Shown here: piece by piece, positions 26,298-35,725 of the stretch
How the letters are laid out: the number at the start of each line of letters is the position of its first letter
Numbering within the stretch: the first letter of the stretch is position 1
Source of the DNA: Clostridioides difficile_A
GTDB lineage: Bacteria; Bacillota; Clostridia; Peptostreptococcales; Peptostreptococcaceae
Length of the DNA: 64,000 nucleotides
Assembly (NCBI GenBank): GCA_945909635.1
Contig: OX246690.1
Coordinates: forward strand, 3,844,001 to 3,908,000
Reading direction: 5' to 3'
The notes under the pieces: model-generated
Databases searched by the model: none
Told to the model about the DNA's origin: nothing
Seen by the model: only the letters and a program-made list of their open reading frames with translations
Position numbers and translations under genes: made by a program

Positions 26298-29123
26298 TTA
26301 AGAAAAATATTTCTTTAAAAATTGACCAGTATAAGACCCATCAACTTTAGATACTTCTTTTGGTGTTCCAGTTGCAACTACAGTTCCACCTTTATCTCCA
26401 CCTTCTGGTCCTAGGTCTATTACATAATCACAAGTCTTTATGACATCTAAATTATGTTCTATAACTATAATTGTATTTCCTGTATCTGCTAATCTTTGTA
26501 GCACTTGGATTAGCTTGTCTACATCTGCCATATGAAGTCCAGTAGTAGGCTCATCTAATATATACAATGTCTTTCCTGTTGGTCTTTTACTAAGCTCAGC
26601 AGCTAATTTTATACGTTGTGCTTCTCCTCCTGATAATTGAGTTGAAGGCTGACCTAATTTGATGTATGAAAGACCTACATCCATTAAAGTTTCTAATTTT
26701 CTTTTTATATTTGGTATGTTTTCGAAAAACTCAACAGCTTCTTCCACATTCATATCCAATATATCAGATATAGTTTTATCTTTGTATTTTACTTGTAGTG
26801 TTTCTCTATTATATCTTTCACCCTTACAAATTTCACAAGGAACATATACATCAGGTAAGAAATGCATTTCTATTTTTATTATTCCATCACCCTTACAAGC
26901 TTCACATCTCCCACCTTTTACATTGAAACTAAATCTTCCTTTTTTATAACCTCTTGCCTTAGCTTCATTAGTTGCTGCAAAAATATCTCTTATAAAATCA
27001 AATACACCTGTATAAGTAGCAGGATTTGAACGAGGTGTTCTTCCAATTGGGCTTTGGTCTATATTTATAACTTTATCTATATTTTCAATTCCTTTTATTT
27101 CTTTATGGTTACCAGCTCTTTGTTTAAGTCTATTTACTTTACTTGCTACACCTTTGTAAAGTATGTCATTTATTAGTGTACTTTTACCAGAGCCTGAAAC
27201 ACCTGTTATACAAGTAAACTTACCTAATGGGAATTTTATATCTATATTTTTTAGATTATTTTCTGATGCTTTAATTATTTCTATAAAATTTCCATTTCCT
27301 TCTCTAGTAGTCTCAGGAAGTAATATTTGTTTTTTACCACTTAGATACTGACCTGTTATTGAGTTTTCATTTTTAATTATTTCATCCAAAGTTCCTTGTG
27401 CAACTATCTCACCACCATGTATACCTGCGCCTGGTCCAATATCTAAAACATAATCAGCCTCTCTCATTGTGTCTTCGTCATGCTCTACAACAATTAAGGT
27501 ATTTCCTAGGTCTGTTAAGTGTCTAAGTGTACCTATAAGCCTATCATTGTCTCTCTGATGAAGTCCTATACTTGGTTCATCAAGTACATATAAAACCCCA
27601 ACAAGTGCAGAACCTATTTGAGTTGCTAATCTTATACGTTGTGCTTCCCCTCCTGATAGAGTTCCAGCTTTTCTTGATAAATTCAAATAATCAAGACCTA
27701 CATCTCTTAAGAACATAGCTCTTCCTTTTATTTCTTTTATAATCTCATGGGCTATAAATCTCTGTTTCTCTGTAAGGGTTATATTTTCCATAAAATCAAT
27801 TAATTCATTTACAGATAAATTTGTAACTTCCATTATGTTTTTACCATCAACCAAAACAGATAGAACTTCTTTTTTAAGTCTCATACCTTTACATTTTGGA
27901 CATGGTCTTTCTGCCATATATTCTTCAATCTTATCTCTCATGTACTCCGAGTTAGTTTCGTTGTATCTTCTCTCTAAGTTTACTATTACTCCTTCAAAGT
28001 ACGACTTATAATTTCTAGTTCCTCCAAATTTTGATTCATAAGTAAACTCTACAATTATATTGTCCTTACCATAAAGTAATTCCTCAACAAAATCCTCTGG
28101 TAAATCTTTAAATGGTGTTGTCAAAGATACATTAAAATGTTCTGCTAAACTTTTTATCATTTTACTATAGTAAGTATCATCATTAACACCTGTTGACCCC
28201 CATGCTGCAACCGCACCTTGTTTTATTGACAAATCTTTATTTGGTACGACTAACTCTGGGTCAACTTCTTTACTTTCTCCAAGACCATTACAAACATCAC
28301 AAGCACCAAAAGGAGCATTAAATGAGAACATTCTTGGAGATAATTCTTCTATACCAATTCCATGTTCTGGACATGCAAATTTAGTTGAAAAAAGAATTTC
28401 TTCTCCATCTATTATTTGAGCTATTACAAGACCATCTGATAACTTAACTGCAGTCTCAATCGAATCTGCCAATCTAGATTCAATTCCATCTTTAATTACT
28501 ATTCTGTCTACCACAACTTCTATATTATGTTTTTGATTTTTATTCAGAACTATATCATCGCTAACTTCATAATTTTCACCATTGACTCTAACTCTTACAA
28601 ATCCTTCTTTTTTGATATTATCAAAAACCTTTTTATGTGTACCTTTTTGACCTCTAACAATTGGTGAAAGTATTTGTAATTTCGTTCTATCTGGAAAATC
28701 TAGCATTTTATCAACTATTTCTTGGATAGTCATTTGACTTATTTTTTCACCACATGTAGGACAATATACATCTCCTACTCTTGCAAATAATAATCTTAAA
28801 TAGTCATATATTTCTGTTACTGTTCCAACAGTAGAACGTGGGTTTTTTGAAGTAGTCTTCTGGTCGATTGATATAGCTGGTGATAACCCCTCAATATATT
28901 CTACATTTGGCTTTTCCATTTGACCTAAAAATTGTCTAGCATATGCTGATAGACTCTCTACATATCTTCTTTGACCTTCTGCATATATTGTATCGAATGC
29001 CAAAGAAGACTTTCCAGAACCTGATAACCCTGTAAAAACAATAAATTTATCTCTTGGTAATTCTAAATCTACATTTTTTAAATTATGTTCTTTTGCTCCT
29101 CTTATTATAATTTTATCTTCCAT
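26298..29123 (-). CDS. uvrA: Excinuclease ABC subunit A
   Basis: Damage-sensing ABC-type ATPase that loads UvrB. Two ABC modules are visible: Walker A GLSGSGKSSLAFDT (about 32-45) and GVSGSGKSTLINDI (second half), each with its own LSGGEAQRI signature and DEP Walker B (VLDEPSIGLHQRD; ILDEPTTGLHMAD). Zinc-finger CxxC pairs appear at CPTCGE, CDVCNG, CPKCKG and CEACKG...CEICKG. The length, 941 aa, is normal. It follows uvrB by 18 bp in one operon; the start ATG is preceded by the weak site AAAGGTAAAAAC. Confidence 0.97.
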   Translation of the reverse strand: MEDKIIIRGAKEHNLKNVDLELPRDKFIVFTGLSGSGKSSLAFDTIYAEGQRRYVESLSAYARQFLGQMEKPNVEYIEGLSPAISIDQKTTSKNPRSTVGTVTEIYDYLRLLFARVGDVYCPTCGEKISQMTIQEIVDKMLDFPDRTKLQILSPIVRGQKGTHKKVFDNIKKEGFVRVRVNGENYEVSDDIVLNKNQKHNIEVVVDRIVIKDGIESRLADSIETAVKLSDGLVIAQIIDGEEILFSTKFACPEHGIGIEELSPRMFSFNAPFGACDVCNGLGESKEVDPELVVPNKDLSIKQGAVAAWGSTGVNDDTYYSKMIKSLAEHFNVSLTTPFKDLPEDFVEELLYGKDNIIVEFTYESKFGGTRNYKSYFEGVIVNLERRYNETNSEYMRDKIEEYMAERPCPKCKGMRLKKEVLSVLVDGKNIMEVTNLSVNELIDFMENITLTEKQRFIAHEIIKEIKGRAMFLRDVGLDYLNLSRKAGTLSGGEAQRIRLATQIGSALVGVLYVLDEPSIGLHQRDNDRLIGTLRHLTDLGNTLIVVEHDEDTMREADYVLDIGPGAGIHGGEIVAQGTLDEIIKNENSITGQYLSGKKQILLPETTREGNGNFIEIIKASENNLKNIDIKFPLGKFTCITGVSGSGKSTLINDILYKGVASKVNRLKQRAGNHKEIKGIENIDKVINIDQSPIGRTPRSNPATYTGVFDFIRDIFAATNEAKARGYKKGRFSFNVKGGRCEACKGDGIIKIEMHFLPDVYVPCEICKGERYNRETLQVKYKDKTISDILDMNVEEAVEFFENIPNIKRKLETLMDVGLSYIKLGQPSTQLSGGEAQRIKLAAELSKRPTGKTLYILDEPTTGLHMADVDKLIQVLQRLADTGNTIIVIEHNLDVIKTCDYVIDLGPEGGDKGGTVVATGTPKEVSKVDGSYTGQFLKKYFS

Positions 29124-29141
29124 AATGTTGTTTTTACCTTT

Positions 29142-31112
29142 CTATTTTTCCAATTTTTCTTCTAATTGTTTTACTTTATCTCTAAGTTCTGCTGCTCTCT
29201 CAAATTGTAAGTTTTGAGCAGCCTCCATCATCTCTGATTTTAATTTTTCTATATTATCTCTTATTTCATCTTTATCATCTGTGTCAGAGATTCCATATAC
29301 AACTTCTTCCTCTGCTACCTTAGTAGCTTCTATACTATCTCTTATACTTTTTTGTATAGTCTTAGGAGTAATATTATGTTCTTCATTATATAGATTTTGT
29401 ATATCTCTTCTTCTCTTTGTCTCATCAATAGCATTTTGCATTGAATCAGTTATTCTGTCTGCATACATGATTACTCTTCCATTTTCATTTCTAGCTGCAC
29501 GTCCAATAGTCTGTATTAATGCTGTTTCGGAACGTAAGAAACCTTCTTTATCAGCATCCAAAATTGCTATAAGTGAAACTTCTGGTATATCTAATCCTTC
29601 TCTAAGTAGATTTATTCCTACAAGTACATCAAACTTTCCTAGTCTTAAATCTCTTATTATTTCGGTTCTTTCTAATGTAACTATATCTGAATGCAAATAT
29701 TTAACTTTTATCCCTATCTCTTTAAGATAATTAGTCAAGTCCTCACTCATTTTTTTGGTTAAAGTGGTTATAAGTACTCTTTCATTTTTTTCTATAGTTT
29801 TAGTTATTTCTCCTACCAAATTGTCTATCTGATTATTGATAGGTCTTACTTCTACAATTGGGTCTAAAAGTCCAGTTGGTCTTATTATTTGTTCTGCTAT
29901 AGTTTCTGAATGTTGAATTTCATAAGGCCCTGGTGTAGCACTTACAAACAACATCTGATTTATATTTCCTTCAAATTCTTGAAAATTTAATGGTCTATTG
30001 TCAAGTGCGGAAGGTAATCTAAATCCATTCTCTATAAGAGATGTTTTTCTAGACCTATCTCCTGCATACATACCTCTTACTTGTGGTATAGTAACATGTG
30101 CCTCATCTACAATTATTAAATAATCATCTGGAAAGAAATCCATTAAAGTATATGGCTTTTCTCCTTCTTCTCTACCTGTAATATGTCTTGAATAGTTCTC
30201 TATACCTTGACAAAATCCTATTTCTTTTAGCATTTCTATATCGTACTTAGTCCTTTGTTCAATTCTTTGAGCTTCTAAAAGTCTATCATTTTCTTTAAAA
30301 AATTTTATTTGCTCTTGAAGTTCGTCCTCTATTTCTACAATTGCTTTTTCAATTCTTTCTGGTGTTGTTACATAGTGAGATGCGGGGAATATAACAATGT
30401 GGTTTCTAGTACCAACAATCTTTCCTGTTACATAATCAATCTCTGTTATTCTATCTACCTCATCACCAAAAAACTCTATTCTTATTGCTTTCTCATCGTT
30501 ACTTGCTGGGAATATCTCTAGTATATCTCCTCTAACTCTAAAGGTACCTCTTGTAAAATTTATGTCATTTCTTTCGTATTGTATCTCTATTAACCTTTTT
30601 ATTACATCATCTCTGTCTCTTTGCATACCTGGTCTTATAGATAGCATAAGTTCTTTATAGTCTTTTGGATCACCCAGTCCATATATACAAGATACAGATG
30701 ATATTATTATAGTATCTCTTCTTTCTAAAATAGATGCCGTAGCAGAATGTCGAAGTTTATCTATTTCATCATTTATGCTTGCATCTTTTTCTATATAAGT
30801 GTCACTGTGAGCTACATATGCTTCTGGTTGATAGTAATCATAGTAACTTACAAAATATTCAACTGCATTGTCTGGGAAAAATTCTTTAAACTCACTGTAA
30901 AGCTGTGCTGCTAGTGTCTTATTGTGAGCCATTATTAGGGTAGGTTTTTTAACTTGCTGAATGATGTTTGCCATTGTGAATGTTTTTCCTGAACCTGTTA
31001 CTCCTAATAATGTTGAAAATTTCTCATTTCTATTTATAGAATCCACTATTGATTTAATAGCTTCTGGTTGGTCACCTGTAGGTTTGAAGTCTGATTTTAT
31101 TTTAAAATCCAC
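29142..31112 (-). CDS. uvrB: Excinuclease ABC subunit B
   Basis: DNA helicase-like ATPase that verifies lesions and recruits UvrC. It has Walker A GVTGSGKTFTMA, the beta-hairpin segment YYDYYQPEAYV that pries the strands, helicase motifs (IVDEAHVT; LLREGLDIPE; QTIGRAARN) and a C-terminal UVR domain that contacts UvrC. The longest frame begins with an ATG at 31148, but AAAGGAGTGATACC directly precedes a GTG at 31110-31112, which gives the standard N-terminus MDFKIKSDFKPTGDQ (656 aa). It is the first gene of the uvrB-uvrA pair. Confidence 0.96.
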   Translation of the reverse strand: MDFKIKSDFKPTGDQPEAIKSIVDSINRNEKFSTLLGVTGSGKTFTMANIIQQVKKPTLIMAHNKTLAAQLYSEFKEFFPDNAVEYFVSYYDYYQPEAYVAHSDTYIEKDASINDEIDKLRHSATASILERRDTIIISSVSCIYGLGDPKDYKELMLSIRPGMQRDRDDVIKRLIEIQYERNDINFTRGTFRVRGDILEIFPASNDEKAIRIEFFGDEVDRITEIDYVTGKIVGTRNHIVIFPASHYVTTPERIEKAIVEIEDELQEQIKFFKENDRLLEAQRIEQRTKYDIEMLKEIGFCQGIENYSRHITGREEGEKPYTLMDFFPDDYLIIVDEAHVTIPQVRGMYAGDRSRKTSLIENGFRLPSALDNRPLNFQEFEGNINQMLFVSATPGPYEIQHSETIAEQIIRPTGLLDPIVEVRPINNQIDNLVGEITKTIEKNERVLITTLTKKMSEDLTNYLKEIGIKVKYLHSDIVTLERTEIIRDLRLGKFDVLVGINLLREGLDIPEVSLIAILDADKEGFLRSETALIQTIGRAARNENGRVIMYADRITDSMQNAIDETKRRRDIQNLYNEEHNITPKTIQKSIRDSIEATKVAEEEVVYGISDTDDKDEIRDNIEKLKSEMMEAAQNLQFERAAELRDKVKQLEEKLEK

Positions 31113-31233
31113 GGTATCACTCCTTTTTCGAACATTAGTTCCTAACATTTATTATTATATCATACCTTTATAAAATTGTTTAAGTTATTTTAAATATTTT
31201 ACCCATTTAAATTTTACTTAAATCTAAAATATA

Positions 31234-31264
31234 AAAAAAGACTTCTATCTTTACAATAGAAGTC
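31234..31264 (-). terminator. Terminator of the ABC transporter/phosphodiesterase operon
   Basis: GACTTCTAT and ATAGAAGTC (31240-31248 and 31256-31264) form a 9-bp perfect stem with a 7-nt loop. On the minus strand it is followed by a run of seven T's, 34 bp after the phosphodiesterase stop codon. Confidence 0.9.
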
Positions 31265-31297
31265 TATAATACATGGAAAATAAATACTTTATCCAAT

Positions 31298-32560
31298 TTA
31301 TATGATAAAATCAAATGCCTCTTCTTCAGCTCCATCCAACTTTAAACCAAATAACTTTAATATAGTTGCTGCATGTGCCCTCAAATCTCCATTCTCTATA
31401 ACCACACCACTTTTAATGTTAGGTCCAAAAGCTATAAATGGAGGTCTATTACCCTTAGTAGGTAAATGACCATGTGTTGCAACAGCAAATTTATAATCTT
31501 TTATATCCGAATCCTTTATAATATTTCCTTCTACATCATTACCAAACGAAATTCCTTCAATTCCTTCAATTACCATTTCAAAATCACCTTCAAGACCAAG
31601 TTCAGATGCTTCCTCTTTGCTAAAAATATTTTCTATGAATAATTCTTCTTTAAACTCCTCAAGTAGTTCTCTTAACTCTGTTAATCTATCTAAGTTATTT
31701 ACTATTATCTGAGCTGATATACCAGAAGAATTTACGTAGGCATCAAAATGTTTAATTTCTCCACCTTCTACTGTTATAAATCCTCTTGATTCAAGTAAAA
31801 CATTTGGATTTATAACTTTGTCAACTCTAAGATGACCATGGTCTCCAAGTATTATAAAGTTTGTATCTTCATATGTACCTGCATCCCTTGTAGCTTGAAT
31901 TATATCTCCTAGCCATTCATCATTCATTTTCAATGCTTCATCCACTTGCTCATTAAATAATCCATAATTATGTCTTGTATGGTCCAATGTCGCCAAATGT
32001 ATCAACATTAAATCAGGCTTATAGTCCTTTATAATATCTACTGCACAGTTTAATCCAAACAAATCCATGTTAGGTTCTAGCTTCCAATCAATATAATGAC
32101 AATGCTTATTATAAATACTATCCATTATAATCTTACTAGAACTTTTTTCAAAAGTCTCTCTTGGATCATCGTCTCTATTAGGTGCCCATATTTCTGCAAT
32201 ATTAAAATCTATATTTGGATTTGCTCCCATTACAGGCCATAATACACTAGATGTAGTTAAATTATTTTCTTTTGCTACATCTAAAATAGTTTTTGTTTTT
32301 ATATCCTTTGAATACCAATACCAATCTTTGTTTTCTTTATTTGGGTCAAATTTTTCATTATGATATATACCATGCTTTTTAGGATATACTCCTGTAACCA
32401 TGCTAGTATGGCATGGATAGGTTAAAGTAGGATATACACAATTTATATTTTTTACTATAGAGCAATTCTCTAATATAGATTTAAAATTTGGGAGATTTTT
32501 TACGAATTTCAAGTCTTTTTCAAATAAAGAATCTACTGATAATACTATAACTTTTGTCAT
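31298..32560 (-). CDS. Alkaline-phosphatase-superfamily phosphodiesterase (NPP-like)
   Basis: Member of the type I phosphodiesterase/nucleotide pyrophosphatase group. Metal and nucleophile residues are visible: D10 in VLSVDS, the likely nucleophile T47 in YPTLTYPCH, a D-X3-H in LDHTRH, ILGDHGH and a late ATHGH. No signal peptide or membrane segment is present, so it acts in the cytoplasm. It is the last gene of the ABC-importer operon, 62 bp after the binding-protein gene. Substrates in this superfamily include nucleotide pyrophosphates, glycerophosphodiesters and phosphonoacetate. The context suggests it processes whatever the importer brings in, but neither substrate nor bond type is set by sequence. 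Confidence 0.85.
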   Translation of the reverse strand: MTKVIVLSVDSLFEKDLKFVKNLPNFKSILENCSIVKNINCVYPTLTYPCHTSMVTGVYPKKHGIYHNEKFDPNKENKDWYWYSKDIKTKTILDVAKENNLTTSSVLWPVMGANPNIDFNIAEIWAPNRDDDPRETFEKSSSKIIMDSIYNKHCHYIDWKLEPNMDLFGLNCAVDIIKDYKPDLMLIHLATLDHTRHNYGLFNEQVDEALKMNDEWLGDIIQATRDAGTYEDTNFIILGDHGHLRVDKVINPNVLLESRGFITVEGGEIKHFDAYVNSSGISAQIIVNNLDRLTELRELLEEFKEELFIENIFSKEEASELGLEGDFEMVIEGIEGISFGNDVEGNIIKDSDIKDYKFAVATHGHLPTKGNRPPFIAFGPNIKSGVVIENGDLRAHAATILKLFGLKLDGAEEEAFDFII

Positions 32561-32622
32561 TTACATTACCTCTTCATTCATATATTATTAAATACTTTTA
32601 ATCAGTTTATGGCTATAAATAA

Positions 32623-33927
32623 TTATTTATTTGTTTTATCTATTACTGCTTGCATTGCAGAAGTTCCTTTACTTACTGCATCTTTTGGAGATACATTTAA
32701 GTCAGTAAGTCCCTTTTTAATTTCATCCATTAGCTTATCAGTTGCTTCTTTATATCCATTTAACATTGGAAGTGCTACAGCATATTGTAACTGGTCAGTT
32801 GCAACTTTATATTGAGGTTTCTCTTTATATAGTGTTTGTAATTTTTCAGACTTAGTTGCATCTTCAGTTGTTGGTAAGTACCCTGTTGATGAACTGAATT
32901 GAACTATCTTATCTGTTTGAGTCATCCATTTTATAAATTCTGCACTTGCTTCTTTTTCTTTATCTGTTCCACCTTCAAGCATAACTAGATTTGCTCCACC
33001 TGTAGGAGTTGCGTATTTTTGATTCTTTGGTAAAAATGCTGTTGATATTTCAAATTTATCTTCTGTTTGTTGCATAAGTCCTGCTAAATCAGCCGTTGAT
33101 GTAAATATCATGCCTACTTTACCATTTACAAAATCTTGTTTTGCCACATCCCAAGCATTATAATCTTCTCCAGGAGGCATTTTCATTATTCCATCTTTCA
33201 TCATATCTTGCCAGAATTTAACTGGTGCTTGCCCTGCTTCATTATTAAACGCTACTTTTTTACCATTAGTTATTTCTCCACCACTTTGCATTACCATAGC
33301 TTCATAGAACCAAATATCTATTGGTGTTTCAAAACCATAAGTATCTTCTGATTTATTCGTCATCTTACTAGCATAATCTTTAAGTTCTTCCCATGACTTT
33401 GGACCTGAAGGGTCAAGACCTGCTTTAGTTGCCATATCTTTATTTATGTATAATATTGGAGTACTTCTATTAAATGGCATCCCAACAAACTTGTTTTCGT
33501 AATATGAATTTGTTAAAAGACCAGAAAAAAATCTTTCTTGGTATGTTTTATCAAAATACTTGCTCATATCTACTAAAGCTCCTGCTGATGCAAATGTACC
33601 TGTTTGAGTTATTTCTAGTAATGTTACATCTGGTTGGTCTTTAGAAGTTAAGGCTGCCTGTAATTTTGTTGCATTTTCATAGTAATCTTTCTGTTTTAGC
33701 ATATTTACTTGTACATCTTTATGCTCACTATTAAACTGGTCAACCATTTTTTGTGCAGTTTCTCCATTAGTTCCACCCAAAGGAGCCCAGAAATCTATCT
33801 TTGTAATGTTGCTATCAGTTTTTTCCCCTTTAGATGCATTTGAATCATTAGAATTTGAACATCCAACTAAAGAACCTAATAATAATGTCATTGCTAATCC
33901 TGTTGCTAATTTTCTTTTAAGCTTCAT
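32623..33927 (-). CDS. ABC transporter substrate-binding lipoprotein (family 1, UgpB/MalE-like)
   Basis: Extracellular solute-binding protein. The N-terminus (MKLKRKLATGLAMTLLLG) is a lipoprotein signal ending in the lipobox LVGC, with the lipidated Cys followed by an S/N-rich linker. The mature part has the family 1 pattern: IDFWAPLGGTNGETAQKMVDQF, then GKVGMIFTSTADL and the C-terminal helix KKGLTDLNVSPKDAV. The ligand could be a sugar, an oligosaccharide or a glycerol-3-phosphate-type polyol phosphate; it cannot be told from sequence. The first in-frame ATG (33933) touches the GGAGG site, so the ATG two codons later at 33925-33927 is preferred (434 aa). It is the fourth gene of the operon. 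Confidence 0.88.
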   Translation of the reverse strand: MKLKRKLATGLAMTLLLGSLVGCSNSNDSNASKGEKTDSNITKIDFWAPLGGTNGETAQKMVDQFNSEHKDVQVNMLKQKDYYENATKLQAALTSKDQPDVTLLEITQTGTFASAGALVDMSKYFDKTYQERFFSGLLTNSYYENKFVGMPFNRSTPILYINKDMATKAGLDPSGPKSWEELKDYASKMTNKSEDTYGFETPIDIWFYEAMVMQSGGEITNGKKVAFNNEAGQAPVKFWQDMMKDGIMKMPPGEDYNAWDVAKQDFVNGKVGMIFTSTADLAGLMQQTEDKFEISTAFLPKNQKYATPTGGANLVMLEGGTDKEKEASAEFIKWMTQTDKIVQFSSSTGYLPTTEDATKSEKLQTLYKEKPQYKVATDQLQYAVALPMLNGYKEATDKLMDEIKKGLTDLNVSPKDAVSKGTSAMQAVIDKTNK

Positions 33928-33957
33928 TTTCATCCTCCAAATTTAGTCTTTAATTTT

Positions 33958-34818
33958 TTATTTTATTCCTGAATACATAAAAGCTTCTTTTACCTTTTTA
34001 TTTGCAAATATATATACAAGAATTATTGGTAAAATTAGAATTATATTTCCTGCCATTATTACATTCCATGCAGTAATACCTTCTGAAGATTTAAGAAGTG
34101 CCACCCCTATTGGTAAAGTTCTTATGGCATCTGTATTTGTCATTACTAGAGGCCAGAAGTAATTGTTCCAATGATATATAAAATTGAATAATATAAATGT
34201 TATTACTGCTGGTTTTGCCATAGGAACCATTACTTTAAACATTATCTTTAAATCAGAAGCATTATCTAGTTTAGCTGCTTCAATAATCTCATCTGAAATC
34301 TGCATGAAATTTTGTCTAAGTAGAAATATACCAAATGAAGATGTCATAAATGGAATTATAAGTGGAACATATGTATTTATAAATCCAAACTTACTCATCA
34401 TTATATATACTGGTAAAAAAGTTACTTGTGGTGGAATCATAAGCCCTATAAGTAAAAGTCCAAATAATACCTTTTCGCCTTTAAATCTAATTTTAGAAAA
34501 TGCATAAGCTGCTGGAACCATCACTAAAAACTGTATGATTAAAACACTTCCTGTTACAAATACACTGTTTAGTAAATATCTAAAAAATGGTCCTGAATTC
34601 CATGCTGTGCTATAATTTTCTAACACTATATCATTTGGTATTATAGTAGGTGGTAATTGCATCATTTCTTGTGGATTTTTAAAAGATGTCGATAACATCC
34701 ATATAAAAGGAAATATAAATATTGCAGATAAAAGTAATAAAACTAATACTTCTATTGATTTTGATGCTATTTTCTTTATATTAATTTTGTCTTTTTTGAT
34801 AGGTTGTATAATATCCAT
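33958..34818 (-). CDS. ABC transporter permease (UgpE/MalG-like)
   Basis: Inner-membrane permease of a carbohydrate-type (CUT1) importer, with six predicted membrane segments. The cytoplasmic EAA loop is visible as EIIEAAKLDNASDLKIMFKV, which docks the ATPase. The N-terminal segment ends in the SFKNPQEMMQLPPTI stretch typical of the MalG/UgpE side. The longest frame starts in the preceding gene (34908); AAGAAGGAGGAGAAA precedes the ATG at 34816-34818, giving 286 aa. It pairs with the upstream MalF/UgpA-like permease. Confidence 0.9.
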   Translation of the reverse strand: MDIIQPIKKDKINIKKIASKSIEVLVLLLLSAIFIFPFIWMLSTSFKNPQEMMQLPPTIIPNDIVLENYSTAWNSGPFFRYLLNSVFVTGSVLIIQFLVMVPAAYAFSKIRFKGEKVLFGLLLIGLMIPPQVTFLPVYIMMSKFGFINTYVPLIIPFMTSSFGIFLLRQNFMQISDEIIEAAKLDNASDLKIMFKVMVPMAKPAVITFILFNFIYHWNNYFWPLVMTNTDAIRTLPIGVALLKSSEGITAWNVIMAGNIILILPIILVYIFANKKVKEAFMYSGIK

Positions 34819-34855
34819 TTTCTCCTCCTTCTTGATAGGCCTTATGTCTATTTTT

Positions 34856-35725
34856 TTATTGATAGTGAACTTTCTTTGACAGTAATCTGAAATTAGCATA
34901 TGTAGCAATCATAACTATAGCTAGTAAAAACATACTCGCTGCACTTGCTTGTCCTATATCATAATATATAAATCCAGACTCATATATATAATAAGACAAC
35001 ATATTGGTTGAACCTAATGGCCCACCTTGTGTCATTATACTTATCTCATCAAACACTTGAAATGATGCAGTTGTTGTTGTTATCATAAGAAAAAATATTG
35101 TTGGTGACAATAATGGCAATGTCACTTTAAAGAAATTAGTTATCTTGTTCGCGTTATCTAATTTAGATGCCTCATATATATAGTTTGGTATGGATTTAAG
35201 ACCTGACAACACTATTAAAATATTATATCCAAGAGTTTTCCATATTCCTATTAGAATCAGTGACATTAAAGCTGAGCTTTCACTTGAAAGCCATTTTGAT
35301 GTTGGTAAATGTAGTGTTGACAGTATCCAGTTTAAAAAGCCATATTGTGGCTCCATAATCCAAAGCCACAATACAGCTACAGATACTAGTGAAATTACAT
35401 GTGGTGTAAAGATTATACTTTGCGTTAAATTGTGTATTATAGAGTTTTTATTTAACCAAACAGCAAGTACTATAGCTAATGAAATAGATATAACTACCAT
35501 AAAGAAAGTATAAATTGCTGTATTAGTTATAGTTTGTATGAATTCTGGATTCTTTAAGAGTTCTGTATAGTTATTTAAACCTACATTTTCAAAAGTCGAA
35601 CTAAGAAGACTTCCTGATTTAAAACTTAAAGATATTGTCTTGATTATTGGATATACTATAAACAAAAGAGTTCCTATAATAGCAGGTGTTATATATAAAT
35701 ATGCTTTGTTAAATTGCTTTTTCAT
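34856..35725 (-). CDS. ABC transporter permease (UgpA/MalF-like)
   Basis: Partner permease of the CUT1 importer: six membrane segments in 289 aa, beginning AYLYITPAIIGTLLFIVYP. The EAA loop is YIYEASKLDNANKITNFFKV. The family-typical segment FDEISIMTQGGPLGST lies near the C-terminus. The start overlaps the ATPase gene by 17 bp, so translation is coupled. The short N-terminus without extra helices resembles UgpA more than the eight-helix MalF, but substrate class is not settled by that. Confidence 0.9.
   Translation of the reverse strand: MKKQFNKAYLYITPAIIGTLLFIVYPIIKTISLSFKSGSLLSSTFENVGLNNYTELLKNPEFIQTITNTAIYTFFMVVISISLAIVLAVWLNKNSIIHNLTQSIIFTPHVISLVSVAVLWLWIMEPQYGFLNWILSTLHLPTSKWLSSESSALMSLILIGIWKTLGYNILIVLSGLKSIPNYIYEASKLDNANKITNFFKVTLPLLSPTIFFLMITTTTASFQVFDEISIMTQGGPLGSTNMLSYYIYESGFIYYDIGQASAASMFLLAIVMIATYANFRLLSKKVHYQ

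Noticed and set aside
29281..29730. 149-codon plus-strand frame opposite uvrB
   Set aside because: A shadow of uvrB: serine/leucine/isoleucine-rich, with no ribosome-binding site or recognisable domain.
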